Source: Paenibacillus montanisoli (GTDB taxonomy: Bacteria > Bacillota > Bacilli > Paenibacillales > Paenibacillaceae). Taken from it: a stretch of 64,000 bases of DNA. Below the pieces are notes generated by a model, which saw only the letters and a program-made list of their open reading frames with translations, was not told where the DNA came from and did not search any database. Made by a program: the position numbers and the translations under genes. The stretch is taken from assembly GCF_003268025.1 (NCBI RefSeq), contig NZ_QLUW01000007.1, positions 62,001-126,000 on the forward strand, written 5' to 3'. Of this stretch, positions 52,895 through 61,056 are shown piece by piece (the first letter of the stretch is position 1; every line of letters starts with the position of its first letter).

Positions 52895-53277
52895 CGTGCG
52901 GATTCCTCCTGTTTAAGGTCTATTTTGACGTTCCGAAATACATTAATGACGAATGCCAACGCTCCAGCCGCAATGAGCAGGCCGCCTATCGGCGCGAAGG
53001 GTTCGGCTGACTGCCCGATCCCCAGCCGCAGCAACCCATAGAGAAGAAGGGGAATGCCTGCCAGATGAAGCCAGAAGTGTGCTTTTCCCAGCCTGCTTGC
53101 TCCTGCCTTCGGAAAGACGCAATACACGATCCCGCCGAGAGCGAATGACACCCAACCCAGCAAATTCCAATGCGGATGTACAGCCGCCAGCTCAGGTACC
53201 TTGTGGATGAGAATGCCCAATAGGACCCCGATAAAGAAATAAATAACCGATATGCGAACCATCATAATTCCTATCAA
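52891..53277 (-). CDS. Small membrane protein resembling heme-copper oxidase N-termini
   Basis: A 128-residue, four-helix protein. 'AAVHPHWNLLGWVSFALGGIVYCVFP' and 'LGKAHFWLHLAGIPLLLYGL' resemble the H-x-H-x-N-x-x-G-W segment of cytochrome-oxidase/NorB-like small proteins in Bacillus. The His residues could bind heme. TTG 53277 is the start: AAGGGGG lies 8 bases upstream, whereas the internal ATGs have none. First gene of a two-gene operon. Confidence 0.65.
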   Translation of the reverse strand: MIGIMMVRISVIYFFIGVLLGILIHKVPELAAVHPHWNLLGWVSFALGGIVYCVFPKAGASRLGKAHFWLHLAGIPLLLYGLLRLGIGQSAEPFAPIGGLLIAAGALAFVINVFRNVKIDLKQEESAR

Positions 53278-53400
53278 AAGATCTGCCCCCTTATTGTCTT
53301 CCGTTGATATGACTATAGGGGATTAATCTAGACCCGCGTAGGTCCCTTGAGTATAATCAAAGTATACATATTGCGACCCATAACGCTGGCGGAGGATACG

Positions 53401-55422
53401 ATGAGAAGCTTTGGTGAGGAGATTCGCCGATTGGAAGAGCGCTTTTTCGTCGGGCGCAGAACGGAGACGGAGCTGTTCAGGAATTTCGTGTTCGACGCGG
53501 AAGGCAAAGCACGTATTCTGAACATCAGCGGCACGGGGGGAATCGGCAAAAGCTCCTTGTTGGATCAGTTCCGCAGAATTTGCGACCAAGAGGGAATTCC
53601 TTTTTTTCATATGGACTGTCTGGACTTTACCAAAACGCAGAGAGGTTTTGCCTCGCGGCTGCTTGCCGTTCTGAATGCCGAGGCTGCGGAGGATAGCCGG
53701 GAAGAAGAGCTTCTGCAGGAGGCCGTGCAACGGCTGAACCATCTGGCCGTGAACAGCGGCTTGGTCTTTGCGATCGATACGTATGAAGAGATGAACGAGC
53801 TTGACGATTGGCTGCGCCAATCTTTTTTGGTCCGATTATCGCACCGCATACGTATCGTCTTATCCGGCCGCTTCCCGTTAAAAGGCGGATGGGTCTCGTC
53901 CCCGGCGTGGAGGAGGCTCATTAAATTTGTGCCCTTGTCGCCATTCGATTACGAAACCTGCGAACAATACACTTCGATTTATGGAGACTATAACGGAGGC
54001 TTCGTTAGGAAGTCCTATATGATGACTAAGGGTCATCCATTAACGCTGTCCCTTTTCATGGGATTGAATGAATCGGATGCCATGAGAGGGGAACAGGAGC
54101 CCGAACCCCTCGTATGGAACGAGACCTTTAGAGAAATCGCCGGTCAGTGGCTGCGGGAAATCCCGGACCCCGCGCTGAGAGAGCTGTTGGAAGCGGTAAC
54201 AATGGTCCGCGTGTTCAATCAAGAAATCCTCGAGACCATGCTCGAGAAGGTGATCAGCAACGCAGAGTTCGAGAAGCTCATCCAACTGTCCTTCGTTAGA
54301 AAGAGCGAGCGGGGCTGGTACTTGCATCAGGTTCTCCGAAAAGCGCTCTACCAGGATTTCAGGCAAAAAAAGCCGCAGATCTATCATCGGCTCTGGCAGC
54401 GAAGCGTGAAATACCATTATACGCTTGCTGTCTCGCGGCATGTCTCGATGGAAGAGAGAAACTTGCTCATGATGGACTTCATCTATATCGCGGGAGCGCC
54501 TGGTTTTCGGGCCATGTTCTACGATGATGCGATCGATCAATCGTATTATATCGAGACGGTTCACCGCGATCATGTGAATGAAGCCGAGCAATATGTTCGG
54601 GATTGCCTTGCGAATCTTGAAGATTACGTTCAGGAGATGTACGACCCTGTTAGCAATGAAAAGTATATTTATCGAATTCCTAAAGCCGTTAACGAGAGAT
54701 GGTTTACATCCATCAAGCTTTCGGAGATTATGGCATGTGGAAACGACGCCGTAAGACTGCTTAAGAATGAAAAACACGAAGCGGTCGGCATGTTCATCTA
54801 TATTCCGATTCACCGCGATTCCCTCCGGCTGCTGGAGCTGAATCCGATTACCCAATCGTATTTTCGCAGCCTGTCCAGAACGGAAAGAGAGAAGTTGCTC
54901 GTGCCGCCGGAGTCGCCTGCAGGCTGGTTTCAGTATATGATTGACTTCTCGATGGATGGCAGCGCGTCCGCCCGATTCATGTTCTTCCAAACGTATCTGT
55001 CTTACTATTTGAAAGGCGGCATCATGGTTTACACGGCTCCGATGAAATATAACCAAGAGGCTGTAAAAGGAATCGGCTACGTGGAGGTGCCAAAAGCGGC
55101 GCATAAAGGCTTCGGTCCTGATTTCCCTGCACCGGTCTTTGTGCTTGATTTTCGGGAAGACAGAGAGATGAAGAAATTCGCGGAAAATCTGTATCGATCG
55201 GCGCTGGAAGAGAACGAGACGGCCGCACTTGATCCCATCTTGTCGAAGTTGACCCCCCGTGAACGTGAGATTGCTCTTCTCACCAGAACCTGCTCTTCTA
55301 ACCTGGAAATCGCCCAAAAGCTATACTTATCGGAAATTACGGTGAAAAAGTGCTTGAGCCGGATCTATGAGAAGCTCGAGGTGAAGGGTAAATCGGAGCT
55401 TGTCAAAAAACTCATGAGTTAA
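53401..55422 (+). CDS. STAND-type ATPase with C-terminal LuxR helix-turn-helix
   Basis: A 673-residue large regulator. N-terminal ATPase with 'FVGRRTETELF', Walker A GTGGIGKSS (about 51-59) and Walker-B-like 'LVFAIDTYEEM'. The middle (about 280-600) is a helical and mixed sensor region without recognised repeats. The C-terminal LuxR domain has 'LTPREREIALLTRTCSSNLE', 'IAQKLYLSEITVKKCLSRIY' and 'EKLEVKGKSELV'. MalT-like logic: a ligand triggers ATP-dependent oligomerisation and DNA binding. GGAGGATACG precedes ATG 53401. Target unknown; the secreted repeat peptide just downstream is a candidate. Confidence 0.85.
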   Translation: MRSFGEEIRRLEERFFVGRRTETELFRNFVFDAEGKARILNISGTGGIGKSSLLDQFRRICDQEGIPFFHMDCLDFTKTQRGFASRLLAVLNAEAAEDSREEELLQEAVQRLNHLAVNSGLVFAIDTYEEMNELDDWLRQSFLVRLSHRIRIVLSGRFPLKGGWVSSPAWRRLIKFVPLSPFDYETCEQYTSIYGDYNGGFVRKSYMMTKGHPLTLSLFMGLNESDAMRGEQEPEPLVWNETFREIAGQWLREIPDPALRELLEAVTMVRVFNQEILETMLEKVISNAEFEKLIQLSFVRKSERGWYLHQVLRKALYQDFRQKKPQIYHRLWQRSVKYHYTLAVSRHVSMEERNLLMMDFIYIAGAPGFRAMFYDDAIDQSYYIETVHRDHVNEAEQYVRDCLANLEDYVQEMYDPVSNEKYIYRIPKAVNERWFTSIKLSEIMACGNDAVRLLKNEKHEAVGMFIYIPIHRDSLRLLELNPITQSYFRSLSRTEREKLLVPPESPAGWFQYMIDFSMDGSASARFMFFQTYLSYYLKGGIMVYTAPMKYNQEAVKGIGYVEVPKAAHKGFGPDFPAPVFVLDFREDREMKKFAENLYRSALEENETAALDPILSKLTPREREIALLTRTCSSNLEIAQKLYLSEITVKKCLSRIYEKLEVKGKSELVKKLMS

Positions 55423-55455
55423 CCGAGTTGCCGCTTGGGTATTGCATCGTAAGGA

Positions 55456-55488
55456 GCCTGGAGATTTTCCTCCAGGCTTCTTTTTTTT
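55456..55488 (+). terminator. Intrinsic terminator
   Basis: GCCTGGAG-ATTTTC-CTCCAGGC with flanking A-G/C-T pairs and an eight-base T-run. Confidence 0.92.
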
Positions 55489-55631
55489 GTGGTCGGCGGA
55501 GGGAATATACGCGGGATTATACTTGTTGTATCCGGTAGGGACATTTCGGCATCTGACCGTGCCGGTTATGATGAGTGTGCATGACAAAGCTCCGATCCCA
55601 ACAACCCCATATTAAGAGGAGGCAGTCCAAA

Positions 55632-55874
55632 ATGAAAAGAAATATTGTTATGGCCATGATGTTAGTTGCCAGTCTGATGGTTTCCGCAGCCCCTGCATTC
55701 GCAGCCGCCAAAGCGGAAGCGAAACCTGAGAGAACGGTAAAAGCGGAAGCGAAGCCGGAAAGAACAGTTAAAGCGGAAGCGAAACCTGAGAGAACGGTAA
55801 AAGCGGAAGCGAAGCCTGAGAGAACGATGAGTAGCGATGGTCCGACAATGCCGGAGCTTCCGGTAGTTCCATGA
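55632..55874 (+). CDS. Secreted short protein with four KAEAKPERT repeats
   Basis: 80 residues. Signal peptide MKRNIVMAMMLVASLMVSAA to AFA (residues 1-25), then four near-identical decapeptides (V)KAEAKPERT and a short tail (SSDGPTMPELPVVP). The mature peptide is about 55 residues, strongly hydrophilic, of mixed charge and without cysteine, so likely disordered. ATG 55632 follows AGGAGG. The repeat number may vary between strains. Function unknown; it lies downstream of the STAND-LuxR regulator in its own transcription unit. Confidence 0.72.
   Translation: MKRNIVMAMMLVASLMVSAAPAFAAAKAEAKPERTVKAEAKPERTVKAEAKPERTVKAEAKPERTMSSDGPTMPELPVVP
55710..55826 (+). repeat. 30-bp tandem repeat, four copies
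   Basis: Copies begin at 55710 (27 bases), 55737, 55767 and 55797, and differ at only a few third-codon or Glu/Gly-Glu positions. Units 1 and 3 are almost identical, and units 2 and 4 form the other subtype, suggesting growth by duplication of a two-unit block. Confidence 0.9.
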
Positions 55875-55931
55875 TCTAGGCTGAGGACTAGGGGACGTCC
55901 GGCCTGCGGGATGTTCTGGGATAATGATTAT

Positions 55932-55970
55932 AAGCCGGATGGACTCGAATGGAGGCCACCCGGTTTTTTT
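55932..55970 (+). terminator. Intrinsic terminator
   Basis: CCGGATGG/CCACCCGG (one mismatch) followed by seven T residues, after the repeat-peptide gene. Confidence 0.75.
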
Positions 55971-56050
55971 ATGCTTTTTTTAGATATTATTTACGGTTTC
56001 GATAGAGTGGCTCCGTACAATGGAAAGAAAACAGGCAGGGGTGATAAGCG

Positions 56051-56680
56051 GTGAGGATTAGCAAGAGCAGGTGGCTGCTGGCGATCGTTTCGATCGCGGT
56101 GATGCTGCCGTTCATGGTTCCATATTTGACGCTGGATCCGGACAACAGCCGCGTAAGCATCGTTTCGGTTCATGTGCAGTATCCGGCGCTTGTGCTGCAT
56201 ATTTTCTTTGCGTTTATCGCCATGGTCGCGGGGTTTGTCCAATTTATTGGACGCATACGGGAGCGACGTCCCCGCATACATCGTATTATGGGGCTTGTTT
56301 ATGTCGGCAGCGTATTCCTGAGCGGCCTGCTCGCATTGGTGATCGTCCCGTATATAGCAGTATTTACGAAATCCGTCTCGTTCTTGGTGCTGACAGCTCT
56401 GTGGCTATTCACGACCTGGAAAGGGTACTGGGCGGCAGTTCGGGGGAAGATCGCCCGGCATCGGATCTGGATGATCCGCAGCTTCGGCATGACGCTGGTC
56501 GCCGTTTGCGCCCGATTGCTTGTGCCTGTGCTTCTCCTGGCATATTGCCTATTGAACGGATTCGAGCTGCCGGCAGGAAGGGAGGGGATGATTGAGGATG
56601 TCCTGCGTGTCAACGTTTGGACGGCAATTATACTCGATATCGTCATCGTAGAATGGATCATTCTTTCTAGAAATACCTAA
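56051..56680 (+). CDS. DUF2306 membrane protein (copy B)
   Basis: A 209-residue protein with about six helices: 'ALVLHIFFAFIAMVAGFVQF', 'RPRIHRIMGLVYVGSVFLSG', 'RHRIWMIRSFGMTLVAV'. It shares the H-R-I-x-G-x-V-Y-V and H-R-x-W-M-I/V-R-S segments with copy A (51701-52348). GTG 56051 follows GGGGTGATAAG. The next gene (DUF975) starts 19 bases later, so they probably form an operon. Confidence 0.82.
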   Translation: MRISKSRWLLAIVSIAVMLPFMVPYLTLDPDNSRVSIVSVHVQYPALVLHIFFAFIAMVAGFVQFIGRIRERRPRIHRIMGLVYVGSVFLSGLLALVIVPYIAVFTKSVSFLVLTALWLFTTWKGYWAAVRGKIARHRIWMIRSFGMTLVAVCARLLVPVLLLAYCLLNGFELPAGREGMIEDVLRVNVWTAIILDIVIVEWIILSRNT

Positions 56681-56699
56681 CACGGGAGGAATTCGGTAG

Positions 56700-57311
56700 A
56701 TGCTCACGAATGCCCAGATTCGCGCCAAAGCAAGGGAAAGCTTAGCCGGTAAATGGAAGCCGGCGGTCATTCATTTCTTGCTTTATATGATCGTCATGAT
56801 GATCATCTCATCGGTGACGAACAAAATCCATTATATCGGCTGGGCGATCGGCATTCTGCTCGAAGCGCCGTTAGCCTACGGGCTTTACAATCACTATTTG
56901 GATTTCGCCCGATCTCAGGTTCCGGAGCCGCGCGGCATATTCCGAGGCTTCGAGCGGTACAAAGAGACGCTGATCCTCTATGTGGCCATCATCGTGTTTA
57001 CCCTGCTATGGACGCTGCTCTTCGTTATTCCCGGCATCATCGCGGCATTTCGTTACTCGCAATCTTATTATATTTTGCGTGATAATCCGGGGTTGACGCC
57101 CATGGAGGCCATCAACCGCAGCAAGGCCATGATGGCAGGTTACAAGTGGAAGCTGTTTATGCTCTACTTGTCGTTTATCGGCTGGGCGTTGCTGTGTATC
57201 CTGACGCTGGGCATCGGGTTCCTCTGGCTGGGACCGTACTACTCGACTGCGGCAGGGCACTTCTACGAGCAGCTGCGCGGCCAACAAGGCCAAGGCGGCT
57301 CTGCCTACTAA
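56700..57311 (+). CDS. DUF975 membrane protein
   Basis: A 203-residue protein with about five helices. 'RAKARESLAGKWKPAVIHFLL' at the N-terminus, 'PGIIAAFRYSQSYYILRDNP' and 'EAINRSKAMMAGYKWKLFML' are DUF975 signatures. Function unknown in the family; often a small integral membrane protein in Firmicutes. GGGAGGAATTCGG precedes the ATG. Terminator follows. Confidence 0.9.
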   Translation: MLTNAQIRAKARESLAGKWKPAVIHFLLYMIVMMIISSVTNKIHYIGWAIGILLEAPLAYGLYNHYLDFARSQVPEPRGIFRGFERYKETLILYVAIIVFTLLWTLLFVIPGIIAAFRYSQSYYILRDNPGLTPMEAINRSKAMMAGYKWKLFMLYLSFIGWALLCILTLGIGFLWLGPYYSTAAGHFYEQLRGQQGQGGSAY

Positions 57312-57314
57312 TAC

Positions 57315-57353
57315 AAAGCCGGAAGCTCTCTTTAGGAGGCTTCCGGCTTTTGT
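57315..57353. terminator. Bidirectional intrinsic terminator
   Basis: A 12-bp stem AAAGCCGGAAGC/GCTTCCGGCTTT with T-rich flanks, between DUF975 and the convergent MFS gene. Confidence 0.88.
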
Positions 57354-57357
57354 TGTT

Positions 57358-58842
57358 TTATTTAGCGGCGGCTGGAGCCGGTGCGGCAGCGGGCTCTTCA
57401 TGCGGCTTTACCTTGCGGATGAAGAATGCGAGCACAAGCGCGGCAACCGACAGCCAAGTGGCGACGACGAAGGAATGATTGATGCCATAGATCATGGCGG
57501 TTTGCGTTACCTCGGCCATCTTGGCTTTGTCCGCCGGATCGATTTTGCCGGCGATGATCAATTCTTTGGCGTGCGATGCCGTCTTATTGGTCATAAGCGT
57601 TACCAGAATGGCGGTACCGAGGGCGCCCGAGACATTTCGAAGCGTCTGCGACATCGCCGAGCCGTGCGCATTCAGGCGGCGTGGCAGCTGGTTCATGCCG
57701 GCTGTTTGGATCGGCATCATGAGCATGGACATCCCGAACATCCGCAGCGTGTACATCAGCATCATATGGTTGTACGTGGTATCCGCCGTGAGACGGCTGA
57801 ATTCGTATGTCGTGATTGTCGTTATAATCAGGCCGATAACGGACAGCCAGCGGGCGCCTACCTTGTCGAAGATCATGCCCGTAATCGGGGACATGATGCC
57901 CATCAGAATCGCCCCGGGCAGGAGAAGGAGGCCCGATTCAAGCGGCGTAAAGCCCCGGATATTTTGCAGGAAGATCGGCAGCAAAATCATCCCCGAGAAC
58001 ATCGCCATCGTAATGATCGCATTGATCAATGTCGTCAGCGAAAACATGGGATATTTGAATACATGCAGGTCGAGCAGCGGTTTTTCCGTAAAGAAAGAGC
58101 GAATAATAAAGAGCAGCAAAGCAATACCGCCTAAGGCCAGGCACCAAACAACGACGGCGCTGTCCCATCCGTCCGAGCCGGCATCACTGAAGCCGTACAA
58201 AAGACCGCCGAAACCGATGGTGGAGAGGATGACGCCCGGAATGTCGAGCTTGACGTCGCTGGTCTTAATGACGTCCTTCATGGAGAAGGCGCCGAACACC
58301 ACGGCCAGAATAGCTAGAGGCATGATGATGTAAAACAGGACATGATAGCTGTAATGCTCCACGACCCAGCCGGACATGGTCGGCCCGATGGCAGGAGCGA
58401 AAATCATGGCGATCCCCATCATCCCCATCGCTTTGCCACGCTCTTCCACAGGGAAGATGGTCAGGACGACGACAGACATTAGCGGCATCAGGATGCCTGC
58501 GCCGACTGCCTGCACAAGGCGTCCGGAGAGCAGCCAGCCGAAGTTGCCGGAGAACGCGCAAATGATCGTGCCGATCGCAAACAGCGAAGAGGCGATTAGA
58601 AACAGCTTGCGCGTGGAGAAGCGGTTGAACAGAAAGGCGCTGACCGGAACGAGCACGCCGTTCACGAGCATGTAGCCGTTGGAGAGCCACTGGATCGTGT
58701 TCTCGTTCACGTTCAGGTCGATCATCATTTTGGGCAAAGCGACGTTCAAAACGGTTTGGCTAAGCAGCGCCACGAAGGCGGCGATAAGCAGGGACGCCAT
58801 AATCGGGCCTTTGCGCAGCGTGCTGCTGACTAAACTTGTCAT
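57358..58842 (-). CDS. MFS multidrug exporter, DHA2 (EmrB/QacA/LmrB) family
   Basis: A 494-residue, 14-helix proton-driven drug exporter. Motif A-like 'FNRFSTRKLFLIASSLFAIG', motif C-like 'GMMGIAMIFAPAIGPTMSGW' and 'GWLLSGRLVQAVGAGILMP' are characteristic. The C-terminus is Pro/Ala-rich (EEPAAAPAPAAAK). The start overlaps the MarR stop by 4 nt. Probably LmrB-like, exporting lincosamides or dyes, and induced by the MarR protein's ligand. Confidence 0.92.
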   Translation of the reverse strand: MTSLVSSTLRKGPIMASLLIAAFVALLSQTVLNVALPKMMIDLNVNENTIQWLSNGYMLVNGVLVPVSAFLFNRFSTRKLFLIASSLFAIGTIICAFSGNFGWLLSGRLVQAVGAGILMPLMSVVVLTIFPVEERGKAMGMMGIAMIFAPAIGPTMSGWVVEHYSYHVLFYIIMPLAILAVVFGAFSMKDVIKTSDVKLDIPGVILSTIGFGGLLYGFSDAGSDGWDSAVVVWCLALGGIALLLFIIRSFFTEKPLLDLHVFKYPMFSLTTLINAIITMAMFSGMILLPIFLQNIRGFTPLESGLLLLPGAILMGIMSPITGMIFDKVGARWLSVIGLIITTITTYEFSRLTADTTYNHMMLMYTLRMFGMSMLMMPIQTAGMNQLPRRLNAHGSAMSQTLRNVSGALGTAILVTLMTNKTASHAKELIIAGKIDPADKAKMAEVTQTAMIYGINHSFVVATWLSVAALVLAFFIRKVKPHEEPAAAPAPAAAK

Positions 58843-59288
58843 GGAGTCTCATCCTCTCTCACTTGTCTTAAGATATCTAGAATTTCGTTTTGAATACGAA
58901 GGAACTGTTCTTGATCCTCCTCGGGCAGGCGAAGCAGAGGCTGAAACATCATGATGCGGGTGCTGTCGGAAGCTTCCCACAAGGCCTTCCCTTTATCCGT
59001 CAGCGTGAGCGTTATCGCCCTACGGTCTTCCTCGGTGCGCTCCCTGGAGACGAGCTCGGCCTTCACCATCCGGTCGATGATGCCGCTTGTTGTGCTGTTG
59101 CCAAGATGGAGCTTCTCCGCCAGCTCGGTCAGTTTAATCGCCGGGTGTCTGTTCAGAATGCGAAGCACAATAAGCTGCATCGGCGTCAGATCATGCTTCT
59201 GGGCGACCTTCTTCATCACGTGGAAGAACGCCTGATTCACCTCGCGATAGCTTTGAAAAATCTGTAGAATTCGTTGTTCTCCGTTCAT
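58839..59288 (-). CDS. MarR-family transcriptional repressor
   Basis: A 149-residue winged-helix regulator: 'QKHDLTPMQLIVLRILNRHP', 'AIKLTELAEKLHLGNSTTSG', 'IIDRMVKAELVSRERTEEDRRAITLTLTD'. ATG 59288 has AGGAGG 5 bases upstream; ATG 59303 has none. It is coupled to the MFS exporter (ATGA overlap). Direct repeats at 59336-59361, about 50 bases upstream, are the likely self-operator. Confidence 0.92.
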   Translation of the reverse strand: MNGEQRILQIFQSYREVNQAFFHVMKKVAQKHDLTPMQLIVLRILNRHPAIKLTELAEKLHLGNSTTSGIIDRMVKAELVSRERTEEDRRAITLTLTDKGKALWEASDSTRIMMFQPLLRLPEEDQEQFLRIQNEILDILRQVREDETP

Positions 59289-59335
59289 GATGTCCTCCTG
59301 CATTGGCTGCTACGATTCAGCAGCAGACAAATTAG

Positions 59336-59361
59336 TTCGCATACGAAACTTCGCATACGAA
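59336..59361. promoter_or_regulatory. MarR operator candidate
   Basis: TTCGCATACGAA occurs twice in direct repeat, 14 bases apart. Each copy has TTCG/CGAA ends, so each is itself partly palindromic. It lies directly upstream of the MarR-MFS operon. Confidence 0.75.
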
Positions 59362-59468
59362 ATATTATGTAGCATCATCGCTCATATGTCAATTTTGATA
59401 TATGAAATAGATAAAGGTACCTGAGTAGGGATCGTGAGACTCCTATTGCCAAATAGATGCATGCACAA

Positions 59469-59508
59469 AAAAACCGGGGCCTCTCTTCCAGAGAAACTCC
59501 CGGTTTTT
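59469..59508 (-). terminator. Intrinsic terminator of the VOC gene
   Basis: The stem AAAAACCGGG/CCCGGTTTTT encloses a smaller CTCT/AGAG hairpin. On the minus strand it ends in seven T residues. Confidence 0.85.
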
Positions 59509-59515
59509 CGCTGAT

Positions 59516-59965
59516 TCATGCCAAGGGCGAGGCCATGGAGGCGCCCCATTCAGTAGGATGGACGTCTTTGATATGTTGCGCGAACATCCAAAGATGGCCC
59601 TCGGTGTCCAGCGCGGCATAGTGCTTTTCGCCGTATTCCGTTTCGATGAGTTCTTCCGCGATCATAGCTCCCACCGAACGCGCCTGCCGGTAATGGGCCT
59701 CCACATCGCTCACGAAGATCATCAAAGACTGCGTCGTCGCACCGAGCGACGCGGGGCTGGCGCTGTGCGCGCCGAGGCTCTTCAACATAATCCACGCATC
59801 GCCGTAAACCATCATCACGCCATGGAGCTGGCCGTCAGGTAGAGCGAAACGGTAGTGTTCGGTAAAGCCGAAGGTGCGGGTTAACCAATTCAGCGCCTCT
59901 TCCATATGCTCGTAGTAAAGGTGCGGCAGTACGACATTAGCCGGTACGGAACGGTTGTTGACCAT
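59516..59965 (-). CDS. VOC-superfamily (glyoxalase/bleomycin-resistance-like) protein
   Basis: A 149-residue PhnB-like vicinal-oxygen-chelate protein: 'LPHLYYEHMEEALNWLTRTF', 'GQLHGVMMVYGDAWIMLKSL', 'DTEGHLWMFAQHI'. Potential metal residues are His19 and Glu/His in the C-terminal half. ATG 59965 follows GGGAGTGAT. Substrate unknown; could be a drug-binding or isomerase-like protein. Confidence 0.85.
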   Translation of the reverse strand: MVNNRSVPANVVLPHLYYEHMEEALNWLTRTFGFTEHYRFALPDGQLHGVMMVYGDAWIMLKSLGAHSASPASLGATTQSLMIFVSDVEAHYRQARSVGAMIAEELIETEYGEKHYAALDTEGHLWMFAQHIKDVHPTEWGASMASPLA

Positions 59966-60078
59966 GGTCGAAATCACTCCCTATAATGATGGTGCATTTT
60001 GTATGCCCGTGATGGCAGTGGCAGAATCACGGGCGGAGAAAACAAAATGAATGGCCGGTATGTATATAAATACCCTAT

Positions 60079-60275
60079 TTAGGCGCTAAATCCTTTACGG
60101 ATAAGCGCGATTTGACCGGCATGCAGTCCTGTATGGTAGATAGCCCGGCCCAGCGCTTCGCGCGTGGTGGACGGTCCGATTTTCGATTCCACGACGGTAT
60201 CCCAAGCTCAGCAACGGTCTTCTGAAACCGGTCGCGGACAACCCGCCAGATCGGTCCAATCGCCTCGTAGCTCAT
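60079..60275 (-). pseudogene. Broken DinB-family gene
   Basis: A strong site (GAGGAGGGTG) and ATG 60275 start 'MSYEAIGPIWRVVRDRFQKT', which runs out of family-like sequence after about 24 residues. In another frame the DNA continues as AWDTVVESKIGPSTTREALG then 'RAIYHTGLHAGQIALIRKGF' to a stop at 60079. That is the C-terminal HxxxHAGQ segment of DinB proteins. The whole is only about 65 codons against the usual 150, so there has been an internal deletion plus a frameshift. Confidence 0.7.
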
Positions 60276-60291
60276 GATTACACCCTCCTCG

Positions 60292-60789
60292 TTATTTATC
60301 TTTGCGGTCTACGACAACATGCTCGAACCGGTCGCCGGTCAGGTCAACGTCGAATGCTTGCCCGAACCCAACGACATAACGGCCGGCCGAAGGCGTCAGT
60401 TCAAACAGCGAGAAATCGAGGCCGCGCAGCATGCCCATCATTTTATCGCCAAACTTCGCGTCGAATGCCGCATAAATAGCTCCATATCCTTCGTTGCCGA
60501 GGTTCTCCGACGTACACGCCCAGCGGGCGCGCTCCCTTGCGAAAGCATTCGGCGTTGCCGATTCGTCATTAATCATCATGACATGAATCCGCTCGTTGTT
60601 CTCTACAAAGCGGTAATGGTCGGAAATGCGGCTGATGTAGATATACAGCTTGCCATTGACTTTCACGAACGGCGCATAGCTGATAAACGGCGTGCCTTCC
60701 GCGTCCAAGGTGCTGATGACGAGCGATTTCCGGCTCTCGATGAACTCGATGTATTTGACGCGTGTTTCCTCGATGTTGGGCTGTTTCAT
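60292..60789 (-). CDS. HugZ-like heme-utilisation protein (PNPOx fold)
   Basis: A 165-residue pyridoxamine-oxidase-fold protein: 'IEFIESRKSLVISTLDAEGT', 'PFISYAPFVKVNGKLYIYIS', 'YVVGFGQAFDVD' at the C-terminus. This matches the HugZ/HutZ group, which binds or degrades heme. ATG 60789 follows AGGAGG. A near-perfect Fur box (60831-60845) lies 42 bases upstream, supporting a role in iron acquisition from heme. No heme transporter is adjacent. Confidence 0.85.
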   Translation of the reverse strand: MKQPNIEETRVKYIEFIESRKSLVISTLDAEGTPFISYAPFVKVNGKLYIYISRISDHYRFVENNERIHVMMINDESATPNAFARERARWACTSENLGNEGYGAIYAAFDAKFGDKMMGMLRGLDFSLFELTPSAGRYVVGFGQAFDVDLTGDRFEHVVVDRKDK

Positions 60790-60830
60790 AGTAAAATGCC
60801 TCCTGGTATGTGAATAGTACTTATTATTAT

Positions 60831-60845
60831 TGATAATAATTCTCA
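60831..60845. promoter_or_regulatory. Fur box before the HugZ-like gene
   Basis: TGATAATAATTCTCA matches the 7-1-7 Fur consensus at 13 of 14 positions. It is the third Fur-type site in the window. Confidence 0.85.
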
Positions 60846-61056
60846 ATTAACTGTCGACGAAGCCTATATTATCTCAGTAATTGGAAGATTTCAAGAACTT
60901 TTTTGTGAATGAAAGCCGTTCAAAAATCCGATATGATAGAATGGCGTGCATGCTGCGCGTTCAACGTTCTCGTTCAATACGGATCATATTTAAGCTGCGC
61001 ACCGGCTGCCGGCAGAGCGAGGGGCCGATCGGGTGCTCTGGTGAGGAGAAGACAGG

